Below, piece by piece: positions 1 to 7,745 of a stretch of DNA of 64,000 nt. A model generated the notes under the pieces. That model ran no database searches, was not told the origin of the DNA, and was given only the letters and a program-made list of their open reading frames with translations. A program made the position numbers and the translations under genes. Source of the stretch: Pararoseomonas baculiformis (GTDB lineage Bacteria > Pseudomonadota > Alphaproteobacteria > Acetobacterales > Acetobacteraceae); contig NZ_JAGIZB010000002.1 of assembly GCF_017813395.1 (NCBI RefSeq), forward strand, positions 186,001-250,000, in the 5' to 3' direction. The stretch's first letter is position 1; each line of letters begins with the position of its first letter.

Positions 1-1008
1 GTGATGGAGGCGCTGGCCCGGCGCGATGGCGGCTTCGCGCTGGAGGTGGAAACCCTGCCCTGGGGCAGCGACTACTACCGCCAGAACGGCGTGATGATGC
101 CGGAGGACGGGCTGGAGGCGCTGCGGAAGTTCGACGCGATCTATTTCGGCGCCGTGGGCGACCCGGATTTGCCGGACAGCATCACGCTCTGGGGCCTGCG
201 GCTGAAGATCTGCCAGGGCTTCGACCAGTACGCGAATATCCGCCCGACCCGCGTCCTGCCCGGGCTGACGAGCCCGCTGCGCGCAGTGGAGCCCGGCGAC
301 ATCGACTGGGTGATCGTCCGCGAGAACTCCGAGGGCGAGTATGCCGGCCATGGCGGCCGGGCGCATCGCGGGCACCCGGAGGAGGTCGCGACGGAGACCT
401 CCATCTTCACCCGCGCGGGGGTGGAGCGGATCATGCGCGTGGCCTTCGACATCGCGCGCGCTCGGCCCCGCAAGCTGCTGACGGTCGTCACCAAGTCCAA
501 CGCGCAGAAGCACGGCATGGTGATGTGGGACGACATCGCGGCCGAGGTGGCGCAGCACTACCCGGACGTGACCGTGGAGAAGGAGCTGGTGGACGCGATG
601 GCGGCGCGCATGGTGCGCAAGCCCGCCAGCATCGACACAGTGGTCGCCACGAATCTCCATGCCGACATCCTCTCCGATCTTGCCGGCGCGGTGGCGGGCT
701 CGCTGGGCGTGGCGCCGACGGCCAATCTCGATCCCTCGCGCCGCGCGCCCTCCATGTTCGAGCCGATCCATGGCTCGGCCTTCGACATCATGGGCAAGGG
801 CATCGCCAACCCCGTCGCCACCTTCTGGACCGGGGCGATGATGCTGGAGCATCTGGGCGAGCCAGCCGCCGCCAAGGCGCTGATGGGCGCGGTGGAGCGG
901 GTCTGCGCCGACGGCGTCCTCACCGCCGATCTCGGCGGGACGGCAGATACCGAAACCGTGACGCGCGCGGTGATCGCCGCGATCGAGGGAGCGAACGCTC
1001 CGGCCTGA
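1..1008 (+). CDS. ttuC: Tartrate dehydrogenase/decarboxylase family protein, 5' end cut by the window
   Basis: NAD-dependent beta-decarboxylating dehydrogenase of the isopropylmalate/isocitrate fold. The TtuC branch oxidises tartrate or D-malate-type hydroxyacids. The 335 visible residues read in frame from base 1. Family members begin roughly 22-25 residues earlier with an IPGDGIG-like NAD loop, so the true start lies left of the window and the GTG at base 1 is internal. Visible family marks are GSDYY, GAVG near residue 50, the substrate-binding segment VRENSEGEY near residue 106, VTKSNAQKHG near 163, ATNLHADILSDL near 217 and EPIHGSAFDI near 252. The tctC-type gene follows 41 bases later, which suggests uptake and oxidation of a hydroxydicarboxylate. 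The exact substrate is inferred. Confidence 0.88.
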   Translation: MMEALARRDGGFALEVETLPWGSDYYRQNGVMMPEDGLEALRKFDAIYFGAVGDPDLPDSITLWGLRLKICQGFDQYANIRPTRVLPGLTSPLRAVEPGDIDWVIVRENSEGEYAGHGGRAHRGHPEEVATETSIFTRAGVERIMRVAFDIARARPRKLLTVVTKSNAQKHGMVMWDDIAAEVAQHYPDVTVEKELVDAMAARMVRKPASIDTVVATNLHADILSDLAGAVAGSLGVAPTANLDPSRRAPSMFEPIHGSAFDIMGKGIANPVATFWTGAMMLEHLGEPAAAKALMGAVERVCADGVLTADLGGTADTETVTRAVIAAIEGANAPA

Positions 1009-1032
1009 CTTCCGTGCCAGAGTGAAACCAAC

Positions 1033-1040
1033 AAAGGAGG
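1033..1040 (+). promoter_or_regulatory. Strong ribosome binding site of the TctC gene
   Basis: AAAGGAGG lies nine bases before the ATG at 1050. It fixes that start against longer reading frames in this GC-rich region. Confidence 0.75.
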
Positions 1041-1049
1041 AATCGTCCC

Positions 1050-2027
1050 ATGTCCAAGCTGCTGCGCCGTGCCCTGCTCGCGGCGTCCTTCGCGGTGCTG
1101 GCCGCGCCGTCCGCGATGGCCCAGTCCTTCCCGAGCCGCCCGATCACCGTCATCGTCCCCTTCGCGGCGGGTGGGCCCACCGATGTCATCGCGCGGCTCG
1201 TCGCCGAGGGCATGTCGAAGGATCTCGGCCAGCCCGTGGTGGTGGAGAATGTCACGGGCGCGGGCGGCACCATCGCTGCCGCGCGCGTGGCCCAGGCGCG
1301 GCCGGACGGCTACACGCTGCTGGTCCACCATATCGGGCACGCCACCGCCGCCACGCTGTACCGGCAGCTGCCCTATAACGTGGAGACATCCTTCGCGCCG
1401 CTCGGCCTCGTCTCCGACGCCGCGATGACGATCGTGGCGAAGCCGGATTTTCCGGCGAATGACATGGCGGGCTTCATCGCTGCGCTGAAGGAGCAGGGCG
1501 ACCGGCTGAACCTCGCCCATTCCGGGCTGGGTGGCGCGAACCAGCTCTGCGGCATGCTGGTGCAGCAGGCGGCCGGCAAGGCGCTGACCACGGTGGTGTT
1601 CCGCGGCTCCGCGCCCGCGCTGCAGGAGATGATGGCGGGCCGCATCGACGTGTTCTGCGACCAGGCGACCAACACCGCTCCCTTCATCCGCGACAACCGC
1701 ATCAAGGCCTATGCGGTGACGCTCGACCGCCGCGTGGAGGGGCTGAACCTGCCCACCACGGCCGAATCCGGCGCGCCGGGGATCGCGATGAGCACCTGGC
1801 ACGGCGTCTATGCCCCCGCGGGCACGCCGGAAGCGGTGCAGGAGAGGCTTTCCGCCGCCATCCGCGCCGCGCTGCGCGAGGAGCGCCTGCGGGCCCGCTT
1901 CGCCGATCTGGTGACGGAGGTCGCCTCGCCCGAGCAGGCGACCCCGGCGGCGCATCGCCGCCACCTCGCGGCCGAGGTGGCGCGCTGGCGGCCGATCATC
2001 CAGGCGGCGGGGGTTTACGCGGACTGA
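1050..2027 (+). CDS. Tripartite tricarboxylate transporter substrate-binding protein (TctC/Bug family)
   Basis: Periplasmic solute receptor of the Bug/TctC family, 325 residues, the usual length. A Sec signal peptide with a KLLRR start and a hydrophobic core ends near AMAQ at residues 22-25. The mature part starts with FPSRPITVIVPFAAGGPTD, the family's carboxylate-binding loop, and continues with LVAEGMSK and a VENVTGAGG segment. No TctA or TctB membrane gene follows, as is common for Bug proteins, so it may work with membrane subunits encoded elsewhere. The upstream tartrate dehydrogenase gene suggests a hydroxydicarboxylate ligand, but that is inference. Confidence 0.93.
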   Translation: MSKLLRRALLAASFAVLAAPSAMAQSFPSRPITVIVPFAAGGPTDVIARLVAEGMSKDLGQPVVVENVTGAGGTIAAARVAQARPDGYTLLVHHIGHATAATLYRQLPYNVETSFAPLGLVSDAAMTIVAKPDFPANDMAGFIAALKEQGDRLNLAHSGLGGANQLCGMLVQQAAGKALTTVVFRGSAPALQEMMAGRIDVFCDQATNTAPFIRDNRIKAYAVTLDRRVEGLNLPTTAESGAPGIAMSTWHGVYAPAGTPEAVQERLSAAIRAALREERLRARFADLVTEVASPEQATPAAHRRHLAAEVARWRPIIQAAGVYAD

Positions 2028-2045
2028 CCGGGATCCGGTCGCCAG

Positions 2046-2074
2046 GGCTTGATCGCTTCCACCGCGATCAAGCC
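2046..2074 (+). terminator. Perfect hairpin after the TctC gene
   Basis: An 11-base stem (GGCTTGATCGC with its exact complement) encloses a 7-base loop 19 bases past the stop codon. No T-run follows, so it may be a 3' stabiliser or an atypical terminator. Confidence 0.45.
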
Positions 2075-2141
2075 GCAGCCGGGCCGGTCCTCACGGGTTT
2101 CGTCATCTGTCACGCGGAACCAGGCGAGGAGAAAGCCCGCA

Positions 2142-2270
2142 ATGCCCGACTCGATCCTCATCGGTTTGGTGGTGGTGGCCGTCGCCATCGTCGGCCTTGT
2201 CGTGCTGCAGCGGATGGAGCTGCGCAGCGTCTTCAAGCGTCGGCGGGGGCGGGCCGATCCGCCGGGCTGA
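2142..2270 (+). CDS. Small single-span membrane protein of unknown function
   Basis: A 42-residue product. A GAGGAGAAAG ribosome binding site sits just ahead of the ATG. Residues about 4-22 are one hydrophobic helix (ILIGLVVVAVAIVGLVVL), followed by a strongly basic tail (FKRRRGR). The shape is that of a small inner-membrane protein with a cytoplasmic basic end. I recognise no family. A longer frame from 2049 exists, but its extra residues are low-complexity and lack a ribosome binding site. Confidence 0.5.
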   Translation: MPDSILIGLVVVAVAIVGLVVLQRMELRSVFKRRRGRADPPG

Positions 2271-2411
2271 CCGGGTCTCGGGCCGCGGGGCCGCGCGTGC
2301 CCCTTCGCCCAGATTTTGCGCAGCGGCCGCCAGGCCACATGAAGGACTTGGCAAACCAGATCTCCTGCCGGGGCGCGCAGGGAGAGCAGTGATCCCCTTG
2401 CCGCTGATGGG

Positions 2412-4202
2412 TTAGGTTTTCCCGCCCGGCAGCACGGCGCTCATCACCTGCCGTGCGGTTTCCTTGAGAACGCTGCCCCGCTCCGGCTCCCCGACCAGGG
2501 AGGCGGCGAAGCTGGCGGCCTGCTTGGCCGTGGCATGCGGCGGCAGGGGCGGGACATTCGGGTCCGTGCGGATTTCCAGCACCACGGGGCGGTCGGAGGC
2601 GAGGGCCTGGTCCAGCGCCTCGGGCAGCCTGGCCGGATCATCCACGAAGATGCCACGCAGGCCGGCGAGCTCAGCAAAGCGGTGATAGGGGAAATCAGGA
2701 ATGCGCTGGGTGTCCTCGAATTTGGGGATGCCCGCCATCACGCGCTGTTCCCAGGTGACCTCGGTCAGGTCCTGGTTGTTCAGCACGATGCAGATCCAGG
2801 TCGGGTTGGACCAGCCCTGGCAGTATTTGGCGACGGTGATGAGCTCGGCCATGTTGTTCATCTGCATGGCGCCGTCGCCCACCATGGCGATCACGGGCCT
2901 GTCCGGATGCGCCATCTTGGCGGCGAAGGCATAGGGCACGGCAGCGCCCATGCTGGCGAGGCCGCCGGAGAGGGACGCCATCATCCCGCGCCGCATCTGC
3001 AGGTTCCGTGCGAACCAGTTGGAGCAGGATCCGGAATCGCTGGTCAGGATCACGCGCTCCGGCAGGCGGGGCGAGAGTTCCTGGAAGGGCAGCTGCGGGT
3101 TGATAGGATCAGCTGCGGCGCGGGCGCGGTTTTCCAGCGTTTCGCGCCAGTCCTTGTTCCAGCCGGCGATCTGGTCCCGCCACCCGGTATCCGTCTTCTG
3201 GTCGAGCAGGGGCAGCAGGGCGCGAAGGCTTTCGGCGGAATCGCCGCAGAGCGGCACCTCCATCGGGTAGCGCAGGCTGAGCATGGCGGGCCGGATATCG
3301 ACCTGCACGCCCCGGGCCTGGCCCTCCTTGGGCAGGAATTCGGCCCAGGGAAAGCTGGAGCCGATCATCAGCAGCGTGTCGCACTCCGCCATCATGTCCG
3401 AGGATGGGCGGGTGCCGAGAAGGCCGATGCAGCCGGTGACCCAGGGCAGGTCGTCCGGCAGCACGGCCTTGCCGAGCAGCGCCTTGGCGGCGCCGGCGCC
3501 CAGCCTGTCGGCGACCTGGATCACCTCCGCCATCGCCCCCGCGGCCCCGGCGCCGACGAGGATGGCGACCTTGCTGCCCTCGTTCAGCACGGCGGCGGCG
3601 CGCCGCAGGTCCTCGTCGCGCGGGATAATGCGGGGCGGGTTCCATCCCACGCCGGAGTGGGTGCTGCCGTGCTGGTGCGGGGGATCCTCATAGGGCTCGT
3701 CGCCCAGGTCGTTCGGGATGATGAGGGCGGTCACGCGGCGCTCCCCCATGGCGGTGCGCATGGCGCGGTCCACCAGGTGGCGCATCTGGCCGGGCACCAT
3801 GGCCTGCTGCACGAAGGCGCCGGCCACATCCTTGAAGGCGGAGACCAGGTCCACCTCCTGCTGGTAGTGGCTGCCGACCGCGGTGCGGGCGGACTGCCCG
3901 GCGATGGCGAGCAGCGGCACGTGGTCCGCTGCCGCGTCATACATGCCGGTGATCAGGTGCGTGGCGCCGGGGCCGCTGGTGGCGAGGCAGACGCCGACCT
4001 CTCCGGTGAACTTGGAATGGGCGGTGGCCATGAAGGCCGCCATTTCCTCGTGCCGGACCTGGATGAACTCGATCCGGTCGGTGCCGAAGCGCTGCAGCCC
4101 GGCGAGAAGGCCGTTCACCCCGTCCCCGGGATAGCCGAAGACGCGGCGCACGCCCCATTCATGGAGGCGTTCCCAGAAGAAATCGCCGACCTTCTTCGCC
4201 AT
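2412..4202 (-). CDS. Thiamine-pyrophosphate-requiring enzyme (pyruvate oxidase / acetolactate synthase family)
   Basis: A 596-residue three-domain TPP enzyme of the PoxB/acetolactate synthase superfamily. The N-terminal Pyr domain starts at FGYPGDGVNG and carries the family Glu region (EMAAFMA) and ATSGPGATHL. The central domain binds a nucleotide in homologues. The C-terminal PP domain has the TPP motif GDGAMQMNN at about residue 442 and LNN at about 474. The start at MAKKVGDFF has an AGAGGT ribosome binding site; the open frame runs 54 codons further upstream but reads as low-complexity. Whether it oxidises pyruvate, makes acetolactate or uses another 2-oxoacid cannot be settled from the sequence. 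It stands alone, facing the TctC group. Confidence 0.9.
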   Translation of the reverse strand: MAKKVGDFFWERLHEWGVRRVFGYPGDGVNGLLAGLQRFGTDRIEFIQVRHEEMAAFMATAHSKFTGEVGVCLATSGPGATHLITGMYDAAADHVPLLAIAGQSARTAVGSHYQQEVDLVSAFKDVAGAFVQQAMVPGQMRHLVDRAMRTAMGERRVTALIIPNDLGDEPYEDPPHQHGSTHSGVGWNPPRIIPRDEDLRRAAAVLNEGSKVAILVGAGAAGAMAEVIQVADRLGAGAAKALLGKAVLPDDLPWVTGCIGLLGTRPSSDMMAECDTLLMIGSSFPWAEFLPKEGQARGVQVDIRPAMLSLRYPMEVPLCGDSAESLRALLPLLDQKTDTGWRDQIAGWNKDWRETLENRARAAADPINPQLPFQELSPRLPERVILTSDSGSCSNWFARNLQMRRGMMASLSGGLASMGAAVPYAFAAKMAHPDRPVIAMVGDGAMQMNNMAELITVAKYCQGWSNPTWICIVLNNQDLTEVTWEQRVMAGIPKFEDTQRIPDFPYHRFAELAGLRGIFVDDPARLPEALDQALASDRPVVLEIRTDPNVPPLPPHATAKQAASFAASLVGEPERGSVLKETARQVMSAVLPGGKT

Positions 4203-4447
4203 GGAGACCTCTTGCTTGCGGGGAGGGAAGGCGCCGCCCCGGGCGGCGTTCCGGCACCGGCAGGGTGGCGCCGGCGGATCGGGGACAGGCCCCACCTGTC
4301 TGGTAACGGAAAAGTGGCGGCATGGTTCATGCCCGGCATTGCCCGGCGTTTCGCGCGCCGCCACTGGCGCGCCATGCCGGGCCGGGATGGTTCCCCGGCG
4401 GCGGGGCCGGTGTCAGTCTCCCATCCCGCTCAGGGGGGGAAGCGCCG

Positions 4448-4858
4448 ATGCTGACAGGTGGATGCCATTGCGGCGCGGTGCGCTACGAGGCGCATGGCAC
4501 GCCCTTCAACACGACGATATGCCATTGCGAGGATTGCCGCCGCGTGGCGGGTTCACCCTGTGTTGCCTGGTTCAGCGTCGCCCGGGTGGATCTTCGCGTC
4601 GTGCGCGGGGAGATGCGGCACTACGCCTCCAGCCCGCGTGCAATGCGGGGCTTCTGCGCGGCCTGTGGCACGCCCATGACCTTCGCCGCGCATGACCTGC
4701 TCGAGGAGATCGACGTGACGACGGCGAGCCTGGACGAGCCGGACCGGGTGCCGCCGGCCGACCATACGCGCACGGCCGCGCGGATATCCTGGCTGCACGT
4801 CTCCGATGGGCTGCCCGCCTATCCCGGCAGCCGGGAGGACGGGCAGGGGCGGGGATAG
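4448..4858 (+). CDS. GFA/CENP-V family zinc protein
   Basis: A 136-residue member of the glutathione-dependent formaldehyde-activating (GFA) fold, a small zinc-binding domain. The metal-site cysteines are visible: GGCHCG at residues 5-10, CHCEDC near 25-30 and CAACGTPM near 70. The GGGGGGAAG ribosome binding site directly precedes the ATG. Members often act on glutathione or thiol conjugates, but few are characterised, so no substrate is assigned. It reads away from the TPP enzyme across a 245-base region. Confidence 0.88.
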   Translation: MLTGGCHCGAVRYEAHGTPFNTTICHCEDCRRVAGSPCVAWFSVARVDLRVVRGEMRHYASSPRAMRGFCAACGTPMTFAAHDLLEEIDVTTASLDEPDRVPPADHTRTAARISWLHVSDGLPAYPGSREDGQGRG

Positions 4859-4932
4859 CGCGCCACGCCGGGCGGCACCATCTTGGGCGCCCGACGAACT
4901 GACCCGGACGCCTGGACCTTTTGGGGGAGCCC

Positions 4933-5238
4933 ATGACCGAGATCGATGAGAAGACCCGCACGGAGCTTGAGGCGGCAGCCTTCCGCCGGTTGGTGGAGCA
5001 TCTGCGCGGGCGCAGCGACGTGCAGAACATCGACATGATGAACTTGGCGGGCTTCTGCCGGAACTGCCTGAGCCGCTGGTACCGCGAGGCTGCCGAGGGG
5101 CAGGGGATCGCCCTGACCGATCCCGAGGCGCGGGAGATCATCTATGGCATGCCGTACAAGGAGTGGCAGGCGAAGTACCAGCGCGAGGCGACGGCCGACC
5201 AGAAGGCCGCCTTCGCCAAGGCGAATCCGGGGCACTGA
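4933..5238 (+). CDS. DUF1244 family protein
   Basis: A 101-residue conserved proteobacterial protein of unknown function. The family core is intact: FRRLVEHLRGRSDVQNID, MNLAGFCRNCLSRWY with its CxxC-like pair, then PEAREIIYGMPYKEW. The ATG at 4933 has a GGGGGAG site four bases upstream; the TTG at 4921 is less likely. The EI24 gene follows after 6 bases, so the two are probably co-transcribed. Confidence 0.9.
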   Translation: MTEIDEKTRTELEAAAFRRLVEHLRGRSDVQNIDMMNLAGFCRNCLSRWYREAAEGQGIALTDPEAREIIYGMPYKEWQAKYQREATADQKAAFAKANPGH

Positions 5239-5244
5239 GCGCGC

Positions 5245-5922
5245 GTGTCCGCTGTTCTCACCAGCCTGCTCCTTCCGCTCGGCCAGGTTTTCGACAAGGG
5301 GTTCCGCGGGCCGCTGCTGAAGGGGGTGCTCGGCGCCGTGCTCTCCCTGGGCGGGCTGATCATCCTGATGGGCTGGGCGATGGATGCGGTGGCCGGCGGC
5401 ACGGGCTGGCTGGCGACCATCGCCGGGGTGCTCGGCGGGGTGGCGGCGCTTTTCGCCGCCTTCTGGCTCTTCGTGCCCTTCGTGCTGGCCATCGCGGGGC
5501 TGTTCCTGGAGGAGACGGCGGCCGCGGTGGAGCGCCGGCACTATCCCGGGCTGCCCGAGGCGCGGGGCGCCTCCCTGGCCGCGCAGGGCGTGTTCAATGT
5601 CGTGCTGGCGCTGAAGGTGCTGGCGCTGAACCTGGTGCTGCTGCCCGTGGCATTGCTGCTGCCGGTGGTCGGGGCGGTGGTTCTCTGGGTCGTGGCGGCC
5701 GTCTCGCTCGGCCATGGGTTGTTCGAGGGGGTGGCCCAGCGGCGGATGAGCGTTCCACAGGCGCGGCTGCTGCGGAAGCGGCGGGAATTCTCCGTGCTGG
5801 CGCTGGGCGGGGTAATGGCGGCGCTGGCAATCGTGCCTTTCGCCAACCTTCTGGTTCCCGTGCTGGGAACGGCGGCCATGACCCATCTGCTCCATCGCGG
5901 GTCAGAAGGTCCGGTCTCGTGA
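5245..5922 (+). CDS. EI24 domain-containing inner-membrane protein
   Basis: A 225-residue polytopic membrane protein of the EI24/CysZ-like family. Hydrophobic spans lie near residues 28-50, 57-86, 117-150 and 190-215. The VERRHYPGLPEA segment between the second and third spans is typical of alphaproteobacterial EI24 proteins. CysZ is a sulfate transporter, but this branch is uncharacterised and no sulfur genes adjoin it. The start is a GTG six bases after DUF1244. Confidence 0.82.
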   Translation: MSAVLTSLLLPLGQVFDKGFRGPLLKGVLGAVLSLGGLIILMGWAMDAVAGGTGWLATIAGVLGGVAALFAAFWLFVPFVLAIAGLFLEETAAAVERRHYPGLPEARGASLAAQGVFNVVLALKVLALNLVLLPVALLLPVVGAVVLWVVAAVSLGHGLFEGVAQRRMSVPQARLLRKRREFSVLALGGVMAALAIVPFANLLVPVLGTAAMTHLLHRGSEGPVS

Positions 5923-6187
5923 ACTCTGCCGTCCAGATGATTGTTCCTGAAGGGTTCTCTCTTCCCCATTGAGGCGGGCGGATTGGGCGGGTAAGACCCG
6001 CGGCTCGCGTAGGGGGGCCTCGCCATGTCGGATATCCAGCTCGAGCTGCCGTGCCTTGACCGGGCCCCTGCCCGGTAAGCCCCTTTCAGTCCCTTCGCCT
6101 TCGTGACCCTGGCCTTGCCGCATGCCGGCCCGCACCGGGCGCAGCGGCGGCCTTTGCTAACCTTTTCTGAAAGAGCGTGAGAAGCCC

Positions 6188-6499
6188 ATGTCTGACGTGC
6201 CCTTCGACACCATGGACGAGGCAGCCGCGAGCCGCGCGAGGCAGGAGGCTGATCCGGACCCCGCGGTGGGCGGCATCGCTGTCGATCGCCTGCGCAGCAT
6301 CATCGAGCGCGTGGAGCGCCTCGAGGAGGAGCGGAAGGCCCTGGCCGACGATATCAAGGACATCTTCGCCGAGGCGAAGAGCGCCGGGTTTGACGTGAAG
6401 GTGGTCCGCCAGATCATCCGGCTGCGGAAGCAGGAGCCGGCCGAGGTCGAGGAGATGGAGACCCTTCTCGACCTGTATCGTCGCGCGCTGGGCATGTGA
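6188..6499 (+). CDS. gapR: GapR family nucleoid-associated protein (DUF2312)
   Basis: A 103-residue protein. The conserved DUF2312 core covers about residues 28-100: [19 protein letters not shown], then [17 protein letters not shown] and IIRLRKQE. In Caulobacter, GapR forms clamps on overtwisted DNA ahead of forks and RNA polymerase and is needed for normal chromosome replication. The helical, charged core and basic RLRK segment match that role. It lies alone after a 265-base leader and faces a convergent gene across a strong hairpin. Confidence 0.93.
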   Translation: MSDVPFDTMDEAAASRARQEADPDPAVGGIAVDRLRSIIERVERLEEERKALADDIKDIFAEAKSAGFDVKVVRQIIRLRKQEPAEVEEMETLLDLYRRALGM

Positions 6500-6506
6500 T
6501 GCGGCG

Positions 6507-6535
6507 CCCTGGGGGAGGCTGGGCCTTCCCCAGGG
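6507..6535. terminator. Long hairpin between convergent genes
   Basis: A 13-base stem (CCCTGGGGGAGGC against GCCTTCCCCAGGG, one G-T wobble) with a 3-base loop lies between gapR and the convergent ABC binding protein gene. It has no T-run and could serve both directions. Confidence 0.5.
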
Positions 6536-6548
6536 CAGCCGGTGAAGG

Positions 6549-7670
6549 CTACTCCGCTTCCGCGATCCGCCCGTCTCTCCAGGCATAGACCCGATAGGCG
6601 GCGCCCTCACGGTCTCCCTTGGCGTCGAAGCGGATCGGGCCGAGGGCGGTGTTGAACTCGCGGCCCTTCATGGCAGCGAGGATCCGGGCGGGCTGTGCAT
6701 TGTTCGCCGAGGTGGCGGCCTGGGCGAAGATCTGCACGGCAGCATAGCTGTAGAGGGTGTAGCCGCTCGGATCGAAATTCGCGGCCTCGAAGCGCCGGGC
6801 GATATCGGCACCGGCGGGGGTGCGGCGCGGATCGGCCTCGAAGGTGAAGAGGCTGCCCTCGCCGGCCGGGCCGGTGATGCCCCAGAAGTCGCGCACGTTC
6901 AGGTCGTCATTCGAGATGAGCTGCAGGTCCAGGCCCTGCTCCTTGGCCTGGCGCAGGATGAGCGCCGCCTCGCGATGATAGGCGGAGTGAAACAACACGC
7001 GCACCCCCGCCGATTTCAGGCGGGTGACCACCGCGTTGAAGTCCGTTTCGCCCTTGGTAACCTGGGCGCGCACCGCCTCCTGCATGCCGGCCGAGCGGAG
7101 CTGGGACTGGAAGACATCGGCGAGGGTCACGCCGGGGGCGGTAAGGTCGTTGGTGATGCCGACGGGCTGGCCGGGAAAGCGCCGGGCCACATAGGCCGCG
7201 GCCACCTGGGCCTGCTGGTCGTCCCGCCCGCAGACGCGGAAGACGTTGCCCAGCCCGCGCTCGGTGTAGCGGGGGTTGGTGGAGCCGGGCGAAACCTGGG
7301 GAATGCCGGCATCGGCATAGACATCCGAGGCGGCGATCGAGGTGGCGGAGCAATAATGGCCCACCACGAAGGAGACATTGCGGCCGACGATGCGATTGGC
7401 CACGGCCACGGCCTGGCGCGGGTCGCAGGCATCGTCCTCCATCTGCAGCACCACGCGGCGGCCGAGCACGCCGCCCGCGGCGTTCAGGTCGGCCACCGCC
7501 ATCTCGGCGCCACGGCGCATCTGCTCGCCAATCGTGGCCTGGTCGCCGGTGAGCGGGCCGGCAAGGGCGATCCGGATCTCTCCGGCAGGCTGGGCCCGGG
7601 CGATGCCGGCCATGGAAAGCATGGCGGCCAAGGTGAAACCTGCCCCCAGAAGGTGGCGACGCATGGTCAA
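6549..7670 (-). CDS. Branched-chain amino acid-type ABC transporter substrate-binding protein
   Basis: A periplasmic receptor of the LivJ/LivK family (type I periplasmic fold), 373 residues. The signal peptide (MRRHLLGAG... ending near ARAQ) is followed by IRIALAGPLTGDQATIGEQM, the classic family start, then DDACDPRQAVAVANRIV and VGHYCS. An AAAGGA site lies nine bases before the TTG at 7670 but fifteen before the ATG at 7664, so the TTG start is favoured. No LivF/G/H/M genes are adjacent. The acyl-CoA ligase lies 75 bases upstream on the same strand, an arrangement that suggests an aromatic or fatty acid ligand rather than an amino acid. That is inference. Confidence 0.9.
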   Translation of the reverse strand: MTMRRHLLGAGFTLAAMLSMAGIARAQPAGEIRIALAGPLTGDQATIGEQMRRGAEMAVADLNAAGGVLGRRVVLQMEDDACDPRQAVAVANRIVGRNVSFVVGHYCSATSIAASDVYADAGIPQVSPGSTNPRYTERGLGNVFRVCGRDDQQAQVAAAYVARRFPGQPVGITNDLTAPGVTLADVFQSQLRSAGMQEAVRAQVTKGETDFNAVVTRLKSAGVRVLFHSAYHREAALILRQAKEQGLDLQLISNDDLNVRDFWGITGPAGEGSLFTFEADPRRTPAGADIARRFEAANFDPSGYTLYSYAAVQIFAQAATSANNAQPARILAAMKGREFNTALGPIRFDAKGDREGAAYRVYAWRDGRIAEAE

Positions 7671-7745
7671 GGTGGCAGGTCCTTTGTTTCTGCGCGGGAA
7701 CGCTGCGCCAGCCGGGGGGAGGGGTCAATCGGACCCACGCCGATC

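Noticed and set aside
558-1964. Long minus-strand open frame across the TctC gene
   Set aside because: It is a high-GC shadow with Arg/His/Gly-rich, low-complexity translation. The plus-strand gene is a clear TctC protein.
2535-4454. 639-codon plus-strand frame opposite the TPP enzyme
   Set aside because: Gly/His/Val-rich shadow with no motif; the minus strand carries a complete TPP enzyme.
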